Shown here: in pieces, positions 34,207 to 44,000 of the stretch
Position numbering within the stretch: the first letter of the stretch is position 1
How the letters are laid out: each line of letters begins with the position of its first letter
NCBI GenBank assembly: GCA_934167755.1
Contig: CAKPLT010000004.1
Span: forward strand, 32,250 to 96,249
Direction of reading: 5' to 3'
Source of the DNA: an uncultured Clostridia bacterium
GTDB taxonomy: Bacteria; Bacillota; Clostridia; TANB77; CAG-508
DNA: 64,000 bases
Position numbers and translations under genes: made by a program
The notes under the pieces: generated by a model
What the model saw: the letters and a program-made list of their open reading frames with translations, nothing else
The model's database searches: none
What the model was told of the DNA's origin: nothing

Positions 34207-34416
34207 TTAACAATTGATATCACAAACAGTCCATTTTTTCTCCAGCCTTTCAATATCAATAGGTATAGATAATCTTGGACTTGTATCATATGATAATTCT
34301 AATACAACCTTAATTGTAGTTCCTACAATATAATGATGTACTTTATCATATTGTACTTTTCCAGATTCTACTGTTTTTAAAATTGTACCAATTTCATATG
34401 GCAAACTGACATTCAT
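34207..34416 (-). CDS. Small conserved-looking hypothetical protein
   Basis: 69 residues from the ATG at 34416, which has AAAGGAGG ideally placed. The sequence MNVSLPYEIGTILKTVESGK, then DKVHHYIVGTTIKVVLELSY and LSIPIDIERLEKKW, looks like a small beta barrel. There is no signal or membrane segment. It has its own terminator, so it is probably a real single gene. The family is not recognised. Confidence 0.55.
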   Translation of the reverse strand: MNVSLPYEIGTILKTVESGKVQYDKVHHYIVGTTIKVVLELSYDTSPRLSIPIDIERLEKKWTVCDINC

Positions 34417-34543
34417 TGTTTTTCCTCCTTTACAATAATTATTGTTAAAAGTTATATATTCCAAACTTGCGTATTTGCAAGATAATTAAATTATGCGAAT
34501 ATTATATAATAAAATCCTAAAAATTTCAATAATTAGGTCTCTT

Positions 34544-37012
34544 TTATTCCACGCTTTTCAAACTTTCAATCATATCAATTTTTTTCAATGCAAAATATGT
34601 AGCCAAATTAACAATCAAAGTAAATATAATTGTAATAGCAGCTGCATACACATAACTAATTGGACTAACAATTTTACTAAATCTTAATGTATTAATTTCA
34701 CAAGTTCCAATCAAATAATAATTTAAACAATACCCTCCAAATAATCCCAATACAATACCTATTGCAGTCAAAATTGTTGTTTCTCTTGTTACATAGTCGT
34801 AAACTTCTTTATCATAAAAACCTAAAACTTTTATAGTAGCAAGTTCTCTTATTCTTTCACTTATATTGACATTTGCTAAATTATATAAAACTACAAAAGC
34901 AAGTAGTCCAGCTGAAACAATTAATATAATTACAACAAAATCCAAAGATTTAATTGTATCATCTAATGCTCCTAATATCGTTGAAATTCTATTAGCTGAA
35001 GAGACTTCATTTTTATTCATTAATTCTGTTACAAATTCATCTTCCGCTTCATCTGTCATTTCAATATTTTTTGATAATATTACATTTGTACTATAATCTT
35101 TTCCATACAAATTTTCATACATTGTTTTTGACATATACACATAATGTGATACATAATTTTCTACAATATTTGAAATTTTCGCTTCTACTTCATTATTATT
35201 AATATCTTTCAATATTATCGTATCTCCTGCTTTTGCACTAATTAATTTTGCACACTTATCTGTTAAATATATTTCATTATCTTTTAATTTTAGATTTTGT
35301 TTTGTTTTTAAATCGTTTACATTAATTAATCCACCAAACTCATCTTTTGGCACAATTATTTGAACATCTTCTTGTTTATCACCTTTAACAACTGTGGCAG
35401 ATGTCATATATGTTTCTACGATTTTTTGAACTTCTTCTCTATCTTTTAATTCATCAATAAAATTCTGCTTTTCATCTGATGCTAAATTATCCTTTAAATT
35501 AACTTGCATGTTATAATCAAATACTTTTTCAAATTGATTTGGTATAATTACACTTATTGAATCTTTAATTCCAAACCCTGTTACAATTAGCGAAGTACAT
35601 CCAAAAATTCCTATTATTGTCATTAAAAATCTTTTCTTATATCTAAAAATATTTCTTACTGTTACTTTATGACTGAAATTTAAATGTTTCCAAATAAACG
35701 GAATTCTTTCTAATAAAACTCTATTTCCTGACTTTGGTGCTTTAGGTCTCATAAGTGCTGCTGGCGTTTCTTTTAGTTCTCTAATTGCTGAATAAATTGT
35801 TGCTCCTATTATACATATACATATTAATAATAACCCTATTGTTCCATACTTCCAATTAAAGCTTAATATGGCCTTAGGTGTTATTTGATACATCATCATA
35901 TATAACATCCAAATTATTTGTGGCAATGTTGCAAATCCAACACACATACCTGAAATTCCACCAATAATACTTGCTAAACTTGCATATAAAATATATTTAT
36001 TTATAATTTGTAACTGATTATACCCTAAAGCTTTTAATGTACCAATTTGTGTTCTTTGTTCTTCAACCATTCTTGTCATTGATGTTAATGAAATTAATGC
36101 AGCAACTGCAAAAAAAACTATTGGAAACACCTGACTTATTTTTGCTATACTTTTAGTTGATTGTATAAAACCAACATATCCTTCATTTGAATTTCTATCT
36201 AAAATATACCATTTTGCTGTTTCTATTCCATTCAAAGTCTGAATTTTTCTTGATTGTTCTCTTTCATCTTTTATTTGTTCAATATTATCTTTTACTTCTT
36301 CAATATAGTCTTCATATTTTTGAGTAGAAGTCTCATAATTTTTTTCATTTTTTGTTGTTAAATATATACTTGTATATGCATCATTTGCATTAATATTTTC
36401 TTTAGGTATATACATATAATAACTTATTTTACCTGTTCCTAGTTTACTTGTTCCTCTATCTCTTGATATGTATAATGGACTTTGTACAGTTCCAACAATT
36501 TTCATTTGACTATTTTTTAAATATGATTTTTTATTTCCATGCACATCAATTGTATCTTCAATTTCAACATCAACTATGTCATTAATTTGCTTATTATTAG
36601 ATTTTAAAAAAACTTCTTCTACCAAACATTCATTATCATTTTTGGGCATACTACCATCGATTAGTATAGGCTTATTAATTTCTCCTATTGTAATTAACTT
36701 TGTTACAATTTCTTTATTATCAATATCAATTATTCCATCTTTCTCAAAACTTCCTACAACATTTTCTACTTCCTCAACTTTTTCTAATTTCTCTATGTCA
36801 TCATCAGTTAATCCTAAAGTTGATACTATCTGAATATCATATACTTGATTATCTTCATAGAACTGGTCAAATGTATCTATCATATCTGGTGAAGCAGCTC
36901 TTAATCCTGCAAAAAATCCTACTCCTAAAAATGCCATTAAAAGTATTGAAATAAATCTTTTATATGTATTTTTTATTTCTTTTATACTATCTTTTAATAA
37001 AACTTTTTTCAT
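34544..37012 (-). CDS. FtsX/MacB-type ABC transporter permease
   Basis: 822 residues with the double FtsX layout: an N-terminal membrane segment (LMAFLGVGFFAGLRA), a large outer MacB_PCD-like domain to about residue 280, three membrane segments with SMTRMVEEQRTQIGTLKALG, then a second outer domain and the final three segments with NISERIRELATIKVLGFY. These are the standard coupling motifs of FtsX-like permeases, which act in lipoprotein, peptide or wall-related export rather than bulk transport. It follows the ATPase gene by 110 bases containing a tandem repeat. AAGGAG precedes the ATG. Confidence 0.88.
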   Translation of the reverse strand: MKKVLLKDSIKEIKNTYKRFISILLMAFLGVGFFAGLRAASPDMIDTFDQFYEDNQVYDIQIVSTLGLTDDDIEKLEKVEEVENVVGSFEKDGIIDIDNKEIVTKLITIGEINKPILIDGSMPKNDNECLVEEVFLKSNNKQINDIVDVEIEDTIDVHGNKKSYLKNSQMKIVGTVQSPLYISRDRGTSKLGTGKISYYMYIPKENINANDAYTSIYLTTKNEKNYETSTQKYEDYIEEVKDNIEQIKDEREQSRKIQTLNGIETAKWYILDRNSNEGYVGFIQSTKSIAKISQVFPIVFFAVAALISLTSMTRMVEEQRTQIGTLKALGYNQLQIINKYILYASLASIIGGISGMCVGFATLPQIIWMLYMMMYQITPKAILSFNWKYGTIGLLLICICIIGATIYSAIRELKETPAALMRPKAPKSGNRVLLERIPFIWKHLNFSHKVTVRNIFRYKKRFLMTIIGIFGCTSLIVTGFGIKDSISVIIPNQFEKVFDYNMQVNLKDNLASDEKQNFIDELKDREEVQKIVETYMTSATVVKGDKQEDVQIIVPKDEFGGLINVNDLKTKQNLKLKDNEIYLTDKCAKLISAKAGDTIILKDINNNEVEAKISNIVENYVSHYVYMSKTMYENLYGKDYSTNVILSKNIEMTDEAEDEFVTELMNKNEVSSANRISTILGALDDTIKSLDFVVIILIVSAGLLAFVVLYNLANVNISERIRELATIKVLGFYDKEVYDYVTRETTILTAIGIVLGLFGGYCLNYYLIGTCEINTLRFSKIVSPISYVYAAAITIIFTLIVNLATYFALKKIDMIESLKSVE

Positions 37013-37030
37013 TTTTGACTCCTTTTCAAT

Positions 37031-37122
37031 AGGTCAATTACGTACCCGGTCCTTAATGACCTGGTCCCAATTTTACATTTTGGTCAATTATGTACCCAGT
37101 CCTTAATGACCTGGTCCTAAAT
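37031..37122. repeat. Tandem 50-bp repeat between ABC ATPase and permease genes
   Basis: GGTCAATTACGTACCCGGTC and the following bases at 37032 recur with few changes at 37082 (period 50). Each unit contains an internal GGTCA/TGACC inverted repeat and ends in CCTGGTCC, so each can fold into a hairpin. The location, inside an operon, suggests mRNA structure or a small mobile repeat. Confidence 0.8.
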
Positions 37123-37824
37123 TTACCATTCAATTTCTTCTATATGTTGTGGCTTATCATTTATTTCAATTTTTTCTGCTGTTCCATTTTTGAAATGTAT
37201 AACTTTATCCGCCATTGGAGCAATTGCTGTATTATGAGTTATTATTAATACTGTCATATTTTCTTTCCTTGCAGTATCTTGTAAAAGTTTCAAAATTTGT
37301 TTACCTGTTTTATAATCCAATGCTCCTGTAGGTTCATCGCATAATAATAGTTTAGGATTTTTAGCAATTGCTCTTGCTATTGCAACTCTTTGTTGTTCTC
37401 CACCAGATAATTGTGATGGAAAATTGTTCATTCTGTTTTTTAATCCTACTTTTTCTAATACTTCTACTGGTTCTAATGAATCTTTACATATTTGTGTTGC
37501 TAATTCTACATTTTCTTTTGCTGTTAAGTTTTGCACTAAATTATAAAATTGAAATACAAATCCAATGTCTTCTCTTCTATATTTTATTATTTCTTTATTT
37601 TTTAACTTTGTTATTTCTTTTCCGTCGACTGTTACTGTTCCTGAAGTTGCTGTATCCATTCCACCTAATATATTTAATGTTGTAGTTTTTCCTGCCCCTG
37701 ATGGTCCTACAATTACAACTAATTCTCCTTTTTCTATGCTAAAATTTGTATTTTCTAATGCTTTTATTTTTATTTCTCCCATTTTGTATTCTTTACATAC
37801 ATTTTTAAAATCTATATAAGACAT
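37123..37824 (-). CDS. ABC transporter ATP-binding protein (LolD/MacB type)
   Basis: 233 residues from the ATG at 37824 after AAGGAGTG. Walker A GPSGAGKTT, Q-loop in FVFQFYNLVQNLTAKENV, signature LSGGEQQRVAIARA, Walker B LLLCDEPTGALD and the H-loop THN are all intact. The sequence DEPTGALD with the short linker is typical of the LolD/MacB/FtsE group partnering FtsX-like permeases, and such a permease gene follows. It energises the permease in the membrane; the exported substrate is unknown. Confidence 0.92.
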   Translation of the reverse strand: MSYIDFKNVCKEYKMGEIKIKALENTNFSIEKGELVVIVGPSGAGKTTTLNILGGMDTATSGTVTVDGKEITKLKNKEIIKYRREDIGFVFQFYNLVQNLTAKENVELATQICKDSLEPVEVLEKVGLKNRMNNFPSQLSGGEQQRVAIARAIAKNPKLLLCDEPTGALDYKTGKQILKLLQDTARKENMTVLIITHNTAIAPMADKVIHFKNGTAEKIEINDKPQHIEEIEW

Positions 37825-38001
37825 TTTAATCACTCCTTATAAAATCGTATGTCTATAATTTAATTGAAAGTATATCATACTTTTATATCATTTTGAATAC
37901 CATTTTTATAATTTTTATTGACTTTTTTTCCTTGTTTTGGTATTATAATTTAAGAATATCGAATTATGAAAAAATATACATTTTATAGGAGGTATATACA
38001 A

Positions 38002-38367
38002 ATGTCAAAATCATTAAAATTTATTAGTATTTTATCAGTAGCTTTAATCGTTCTTTTTAATAATTTATATATTTTTGCCGCTGTTAATATGAATTTAAGC
38101 AATACCATTAATACTAACTCTAATAGTTCTAATTCTACTAGCACAAACTCTAGTAATACTAATAGTTCTAGCAATACTAATACTAATACTAGTACTAACA
38201 CCTCTCCAAAAAGCACATCTACTTCCACATCATCAACTTTATCTTCAACAGTTACTACTTCTGATTTTGATTTGGAATTAACTAATATTTTATGTATTGC
38301 TCTAATTGTTGTTGGAGTTTTACTTATTTTATTAGGTATAGCTATTTTGATTAGATTAAAACGATAA
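38002..38367 (+). CDS. Asn/Ser/Thr-rich secreted membrane protein
   Basis: 121 residues from the ATG at 38002, which follows TAGGAGG; an upstream in-frame ATG at 37966 has no such site. A signal peptide (cleavage near FAAVN) is followed by about 55 residues of Asn, Ser and Thr only, with a few Lys and Pro, encoded by repetitive AAT/ACT/AGT codons, and then one membrane segment (ILCIALIVVGVLLILLGIAI, split at 20) and a basic end. The layout is of a wall-spanning linker or mucin-like stalk. Function is unknown. Own terminator downstream. Confidence 0.6.
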   Translation: MSKSLKFISILSVALIVLFNNLYIFAAVNMNLSNTINTNSNSSNSTSTNSSNTNSSSNTNTNTSTNTSPKSTSTSTSSTLSSTVTTSDFDLELTNILCIALIVVGVLLILLGIAILIRLKR

Positions 38368-38385
38368 TGTTAATTATATAATTTT

Positions 38386-38410
38386 AAAGACTAGGGGTTC
38401 CTAGTCTTTT
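38386..38410. terminator. Intrinsic terminator between convergent genes
   Basis: AAAGACTAGG pairs with CCTAGTCTTT around GGTT, with T and A flanks. It serves the Asn/Ser/Thr-rich gene and possibly the convergent sleB. Confidence 0.8.
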
Positions 38411-38425
38411 GTGATATAAATTCTA

Positions 38426-39103
38426 TTATTTGCAAAATCTATGCTTACCAATTGTAACTGTAAGCGGTCTTGACCAAATCCATTTATTAGTTGCTGTACT
38501 TGGATTAAAATAATATATTGCTCCATAAGATGGATCCCAACCATTTAATGCATCTTGTGCAGCCTTCTTAGCTGTGCTATCTGGATTTAAATTTATTTGT
38601 CCATCTGAAACCGCATCAAAAGCGCCTTTTTGATAAATTACACCTGATATTGTATTTGGAAATTTACTACTTTTTACTCTATTCATTATTACTGCTCCAA
38701 CAGCAACTTGTCCAGTGTATGGTTCCCCTCTTGCTTCTCCATATATTGCTTTTGCTATTAAATTTACATTTGATGAGTTATTACTTGATGATCCTCCTGA
38801 TGATGAACTCGTCATTATTCCCATCGCATTTAATGTTTTAGTTCCAGCAATTCCATCAACAGCAAGTCCATTTTTTTGTTGAAATTTTTTTACTGCTGCA
38901 ACTGTTAAACTCCCATATATTCCATCAACACTTCCTGTATAATATCCCCATCTTTTTAATTTATCTTGTATTGTTCTTACTTCACTTCCTCTAGAACCAT
39001 ATTTTGATAATGCTAATACTTCATTATTTTTTAATGCTAATATTGTTATAAAGGAAATTACTAATAACATTACTGCTATAAAGCCAATTATTTTCTTTTT
39101 CAT
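38426..39103 (-). CDS. sleB: Spore cortex-lytic enzyme SleB
   Basis: 225 residues. An N-terminal signal or membrane segment (about 5-25) is followed by a peptidoglycan-binding domain (SRGSEVRTIQDKLKRWGYY, then GIYGSLTVAAVKKFQQKNGL) and the SleB/CwlJ catalytic domain (LIAKAIYGEARGEPYTGQVA, VGAVIMNRVKSSKFP, and ending IGKHRFCK). The Glu in YGEARGE is the expected catalytic residue. SleB is a lytic transglycosylase specific for muramic lactam cortex peptidoglycan, needed in spore germination. The usual partner ypeB is not adjacent. It supports a spore-forming host. Confidence 0.9.
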   Translation of the reverse strand: MKKKIIGFIAVMLLVISFITILALKNNEVLALSKYGSRGSEVRTIQDKLKRWGYYTGSVDGIYGSLTVAAVKKFQQKNGLAVDGIAGTKTLNAMGIMTSSSSGGSSSNNSSNVNLIAKAIYGEARGEPYTGQVAVGAVIMNRVKSSKFPNTISGVIYQKGAFDAVSDGQINLNPDSTAKKAAQDALNGWDPSYGAIYYFNPSTATNKWIWSRPLTVTIGKHRFCK

Positions 39104-39213
39104 CCTATCACCCTTTGCATAAAATTTGTATTATTTTATACAATTCTTGGAATTTTATACATTAAATGAAAACAAAACAAGGGAAATTTTGTACATATTT
39201 CCCTTGTTTCCTA

Positions 39214-39651
39214 TTATAATTTAACAATCTCATTTCTTGCCATTTCATCACATCTATTATTAAACTCGTTATCAGCATGGCCTTTAACCTTTATAAACTC
39301 TACTTTGTGTTTTTTTGTCAAGGCATATAATTCTTGCCAAAGTTCTTTATTCTTTACAGGTTCTTTATTTGCTGTTTTCCAGCCATTTTTCATCCAATTA
39401 TAAATCCATCCTTGTTTAAAAGCATTAACAGTATATGCACTATCACTATAAACTTGAACATCACTTTCAACCTTTAGGCATTTAAGAGCCTCAACAACTG
39501 CTGTAATTTCCATTATATTATTAGTTGTATTTTTCATTCCTCCTGAAATTTCTTTTTTGGCACCTCTATACATAAGAATTGCTCCCCATCCACCTGGACC
39601 AGGATTTCCTGAACATGCACCATCTGTATAAATTATAACTTTTTCTTCCAT
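39214..39651 (-). CDS. rnhA: Ribonuclease HI
   Basis: 145 residues from the ATG at 39651; a preceding ATG (39654) and an in-frame TTG lie within the TTGGAGGAT site. All four active-site carboxylates are seen: Asp in IYTDGACSGNPGPGGWG, Glu in NIMEITAVVEAL, Asp in VYSDSAYTVN and Asp in GHADNEFNNRCDEMA. RNase HI cuts the RNA strand of RNA-DNA hybrids. It stands alone between sleB and the divergent TmcAL-like gene. Confidence 0.95.
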   Translation of the reverse strand: MEEKVIIYTDGACSGNPGPGGWGAILMYRGAKKEISGGMKNTTNNIMEITAVVEALKCLKVESDVQVYSDSAYTVNAFKQGWIYNWMKNGWKTANKEPVKNKELWQELYALTKKHKVEFIKVKGHADNEFNNRCDEMARNEIVKL

Positions 39652-39768
39652 CATATCCTCCAATAAAACTTTTTCATTTTTTTATTTTTATCTATTTTTT
39701 TTTTTTATGTTTTGTGATAAGATTATACCAATAAATTAAGAATATTTCAATATTTTTAGGAGGTTTTC

Positions 39769-41010
39769 ATGAGTAATGTACTAGGAATTGTAGCTGAATA
39801 CAATCCATTTCATAATGGACATTTACATCATCTAATTGAATCAAAAAAAATAACAAATTCTGATTATTCCATAGCTGTAATGAGTGGAAATTTCACCCAA
39901 AGAGGTGATGTATCTATTGTTGATAAATGGACTAAAGCACAAATGGCTATTGAAAATGGAATTGACTTAGTAATAGAATTGCCTACTCTTTACGCTCTTT
40001 CTAGTGCTGAAAACTTTGCATCAGGAGCAGTGAAAATCTTGAATTCTTTGGGTATTGTTGATTATATTTCATTCGGTAGTGAATGTGATGACATTTCTAT
40101 CTTAGATGATATTGCAAATGTTTTAGCCTATGAGCCTTCTGAATATAAAACTTTATTATCTCATGAACTTTCAAGAAGAGTATCTTTTCCTAAAGCTCGT
40201 GAAAGAGCTTTAATGATGTATTTAAATGATGTTCGTAGATTCGCTAATGTGTTATCTACTCCTAATAATATTTTGGGTATTGAATATTTAAAAGCTTTAA
40301 AAAGGCAAAAAAGTAATATTCAACTTATTACTATAAAAAGAAAAGGCTCTGGATATAATGATGGTACAATTCCTGTTGATTCAAGATTTGCAAGTGGCTC
40401 TGCTATACGAAATATTTGCCAGTCTACATTTGATATTTCTCTATTACAGAAATTTATGCCAGAACTTTCTTATAATCTTTTAGAAGATAGCATAAAAAAT
40501 GGTAATGTTGTTAAAAGTCTTTCAGACTTTGATAAAATTATTATTTATTCTTTAAGAAAAATGTCAACAGATGAAATTGCAAATCTTCCTGATGTTTCGG
40601 AAGGTCTTGAATTTGCAATAAAATCTGCTGCTAATAAATGCAATAGTGTTTCTGAATTATTATCAATTATTAATACCAAAAGATACACTCAAACTAGATT
40701 ACAGCGAATTCTTTTATATGCAATTCTTGGTATAACCAAAAAAGATATGGAAATTTCTATGAGTACCAGACCTTATATAAGAATTTTAGGTTTTAATGAT
40801 AAAGGTCGTGATATTTTTAGCGAAATTTCTAAGATTAATAAAAGATTAGATGTTGTTACTTCTGTTAAAAAATTTATTGATAATTGTTCTAATAAAAATT
40901 TAAAATTGATGATGGAAAAAGACATTTGGGCTACTAATGTTTACAATCTAGCTTATGAATATGATTCTATTGGAAATTTGGATTATACTCATAAATTAAT
41001 TACACCTTAA
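39769..41010 (+). CDS. tmcAL: tRNA(Met) cytidine acetate ligase TmcAL-like
   Basis: 413 residues after TAGGAGG. The N-terminal nucleotidyltransferase motif GIVAEYNPFHNGHLHHL with the HxGH element, then MSGNFTQRGD, KWTKAQMA and GSGYND, are those of the DUF795/TmcAL family, which uses acetate and ATP to make N4-acetylcytidine at the wobble position of elongator tRNA-Met. Full length, no defects. Monocistronic, with a strong terminator. Confidence 0.9.
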   Translation: MSNVLGIVAEYNPFHNGHLHHLIESKKITNSDYSIAVMSGNFTQRGDVSIVDKWTKAQMAIENGIDLVIELPTLYALSSAENFASGAVKILNSLGIVDYISFGSECDDISILDDIANVLAYEPSEYKTLLSHELSRRVSFPKARERALMMYLNDVRRFANVLSTPNNILGIEYLKALKRQKSNIQLITIKRKGSGYNDGTIPVDSRFASGSAIRNICQSTFDISLLQKFMPELSYNLLEDSIKNGNVVKSLSDFDKIIIYSLRKMSTDEIANLPDVSEGLEFAIKSAANKCNSVSELLSIINTKRYTQTRLQRILLYAILGITKKDMEISMSTRPYIRILGFNDKGRDIFSEISKINKRLDVVTSVKKFIDNCSNKNLKLMMEKDIWATNVYNLAYEYDSIGNLDYTHKLITP

Positions 41011-41012
41011 AA

Positions 41013-41046
41013 AAAGCAAAATTCTTTCGAGAATTTTGCTTTTTTT
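41013..41046. terminator. Bidirectional intrinsic terminator
   Basis: AAAGCAAAATTC pairs with GAATTTTGCTTT around TTTCGA, with T runs on both sides. It ends tmcAL and the convergent giant Cna-B gene. Confidence 0.9.
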
Positions 41047-41051
41047 ATTAT

Positions 41052-44000
41052 TTATTTCTTTTGAAAATAAGTTAAGCTAATATTTGAACTTACATCCACT
41101 CTTGTAAAATCAAGATAATATCCATTTGTCGAATCACCTTTTAGATATCCTGCATTTTTAGCACTATCTATTGAATTATAAGTCTCCTCTCCAATTGTCA
41201 ATACAAATTTCTTCGTGTCATCTAAATTCTTTAATCTTATTATCCTACTTGTTGATTCTTCTAATGTTACACTTCTCTCTTCAATTATATTTTCTGAACT
41301 CTGCTCTATAGATTTTATTAAGAAATCTTCAATATCTTTTTCAGTTAGTGAACCAGATTTAGTTCCATCAGCATAATCATATGCATATGGTGTTCCATAT
41401 TTATTTAATAAATCATATAGTTTTCCTGCTTGATTTCTATAATATTGCCCCCATGCATAGTCAGTTCCATTTGTATCACATGCCTTTACATTAGTTTCAT
41501 TTGGATCTAATAGAACTGTTGCCTCATATCCGCTCATTCCAATTCCTATTGTAAATACTTTTGAAGTATCTTCTTCATTTGGATAATATTTTTTTGTTAT
41601 TTGGTCTTTATAATATTTAGCTGTTCTAATTGTCCAATAATAGTAATCTTCATCTGAAGCAATTGTTGCTCCACCATCACCTATTCTAGTTCCCGTTGCA
41701 GTTTCATTAGCATAATAATATGTTGGTTCTCCATCTGTAACTAAAATTAATACTGGTGTACGTGTAACTTTTAATTTTTCTGTTATTTCATATTGCTTGT
41801 TTTGGGCATCCATAAGCATTTCTGCTCCTGCCTTAATACCTGATTGTGTATTTGTTCCTCCTGTTACTGTTCTTTCTGAAGTATTACCTACATTTGATAT
41901 TATTTTTTGAGTAATTTCTTGTTGCCCTCCAGGCCATCCTGGTCTTCCTTTACTTTCTGCACTATATTTCAAATAATCAGTATTTCGATCATATTTTCCT
42001 AGTGGAATAATTGTAGATGAATCTCCACTAAAGCCAACAACACCAATTCTACTTTCTGCATTTTTACTCATTATTGTTTTTATAGAACTATTTACTGCAT
42101 TAACCATTGCTTTTGCTCTACTATCTTCACTTGTAGTATTATTATTTAAACCATATGTCATACTTCCTGATGTATCTAGTACAAATACTACATCCATTGG
42201 AGTATTAACTTTTTCTGTTGATGAAGTCACTCCTTTTATAGTTATATTTCCTGTTATTTTAATTTCTTCTAAGTCAATACTTACTTCATCCTTTTTCTCA
42301 TTATCCATAAATACTTCATTATTTATAGATTTTAAATCTGTACTTTCATTTCCTGTTTCTTTACAGATATCTTTATATTCTGACTCTGGAATAACTTGCG
42401 CTTTTATTACCAATTCTCTTGTTTCTCCTGCGGTTAAGTTTGATACTATCCAATCAAGTTTTACTCTTGAATCTTTTTCTTTTGAAACTGACCAAGAATC
42501 TTTATTACTATCTGTTCCATTTTGTGGATATCCTGAAATATCTGTTCCTGCAACTGACAACAATCTTAGTCTTAATGGTAATGTATCTGTTAATGTTTTT
42601 GTTGTAACTGTTACATTTCCTGGATTTTTAATTATTAATTTATAATATACTGTTTCATTTGCCTTGAATTTATCATTACTTGTTACTTCGTTTCCAATAT
42701 TTCCATTGTTATCTGCCTTATATGCTTTTTTCTCAGCAATTTCATTTGCTCTATTTATTATGGTTGTTCCTACTTGTGATATCTTAGTATATCCCTCTGG
42801 TACCGTTTTTTCTGTTGCGTTATAACTAATTTCATTTCCATTTGCATCATATTTAAGTAAATTAACTGTTCTAGTCCATATGTCTTTAGAATTTTCTTGT
42901 ACATTTTCATCATTTTCAGCTGTTAATGTATAGTCATTTCCATCTACAGTAAATTCTACACTTGATGGCCTTGTTTTATACTTATTACTACTATCATCCC
43001 AAATTTTTATTAATACTATTGGCTTTGTATCTGGTAAATTGCTTGGGTTAAATGTATTTGTTATTTCTCCATTTTCTTCATTAGCGTTATAGCAATTATC
43101 AAGTTTTGCTTGTTCATCTGCATTTACAGCCTTTTCAGCTACAGTATAATTTATTAGTTTTCCTTCTTTGTATTTTGGCAATCCTTTAAATATCCATTTC
43201 CAATTTCCTGCTATATCTTTAGTTTCATCAGCTTTTTCTGCAACTGTTTTTTCTGCAACTACTTGGGTTCCGTTTTTAACTTGTAATATTATACTATTTA
43301 TTAAATATTCATTTCTTGCAGCATCATTATCAATATTTTCCCATTTTTTGCTTACTGGTATATCTACAGTTTCAGGTGTATGAATATTTGTTATTACAAC
43401 TCCTTGTTCTATTGAACCTGTTATTGAATATTTATATCCTTTTACTTCATTTTCTCTAAATGTATACTGAATTTCTTTTCCATTTTTATATTTTGGTAAG
43501 TCTGAAATAGTTGCATTCCATCTATTTGCCTCACTTAGAGTTATTGTATTTTCTTCTACAATTGTATTATCTGCATATAAATCTATAACTACATTTTCTG
43601 GTCTTATTCCATCTTGATTATTGTTATCATCCCACTCTTTAGTAACATTTATTGATACTTTTTCAGGTGTATAACTATTTGTTATGTCATATTCATATCC
43701 GTTTTCTGTTTTTTTAGTTATATTAGATTTATATCCATTTTCTATATTATTTTCTTCTACTGTATATTCAATATATTTTCCGCCTGCTTTTTTTGGTAAG
43801 TTTTTGAATGTATGTGTCCATTCATTCTTATTATTTAATTCTATTGTTTGTATAAATTCATTATTTCCTTTTAATGTTATAGTTACCTCTGTTGGCCTTT
43901 TTCCGTCTTGATTATTAGCATCATCCCAAATTTTGTTTACTTTTACACTTGTGATTTCTGGTTTATGCGTATTGGTTATTAAATATCCTTTTTTAACATT

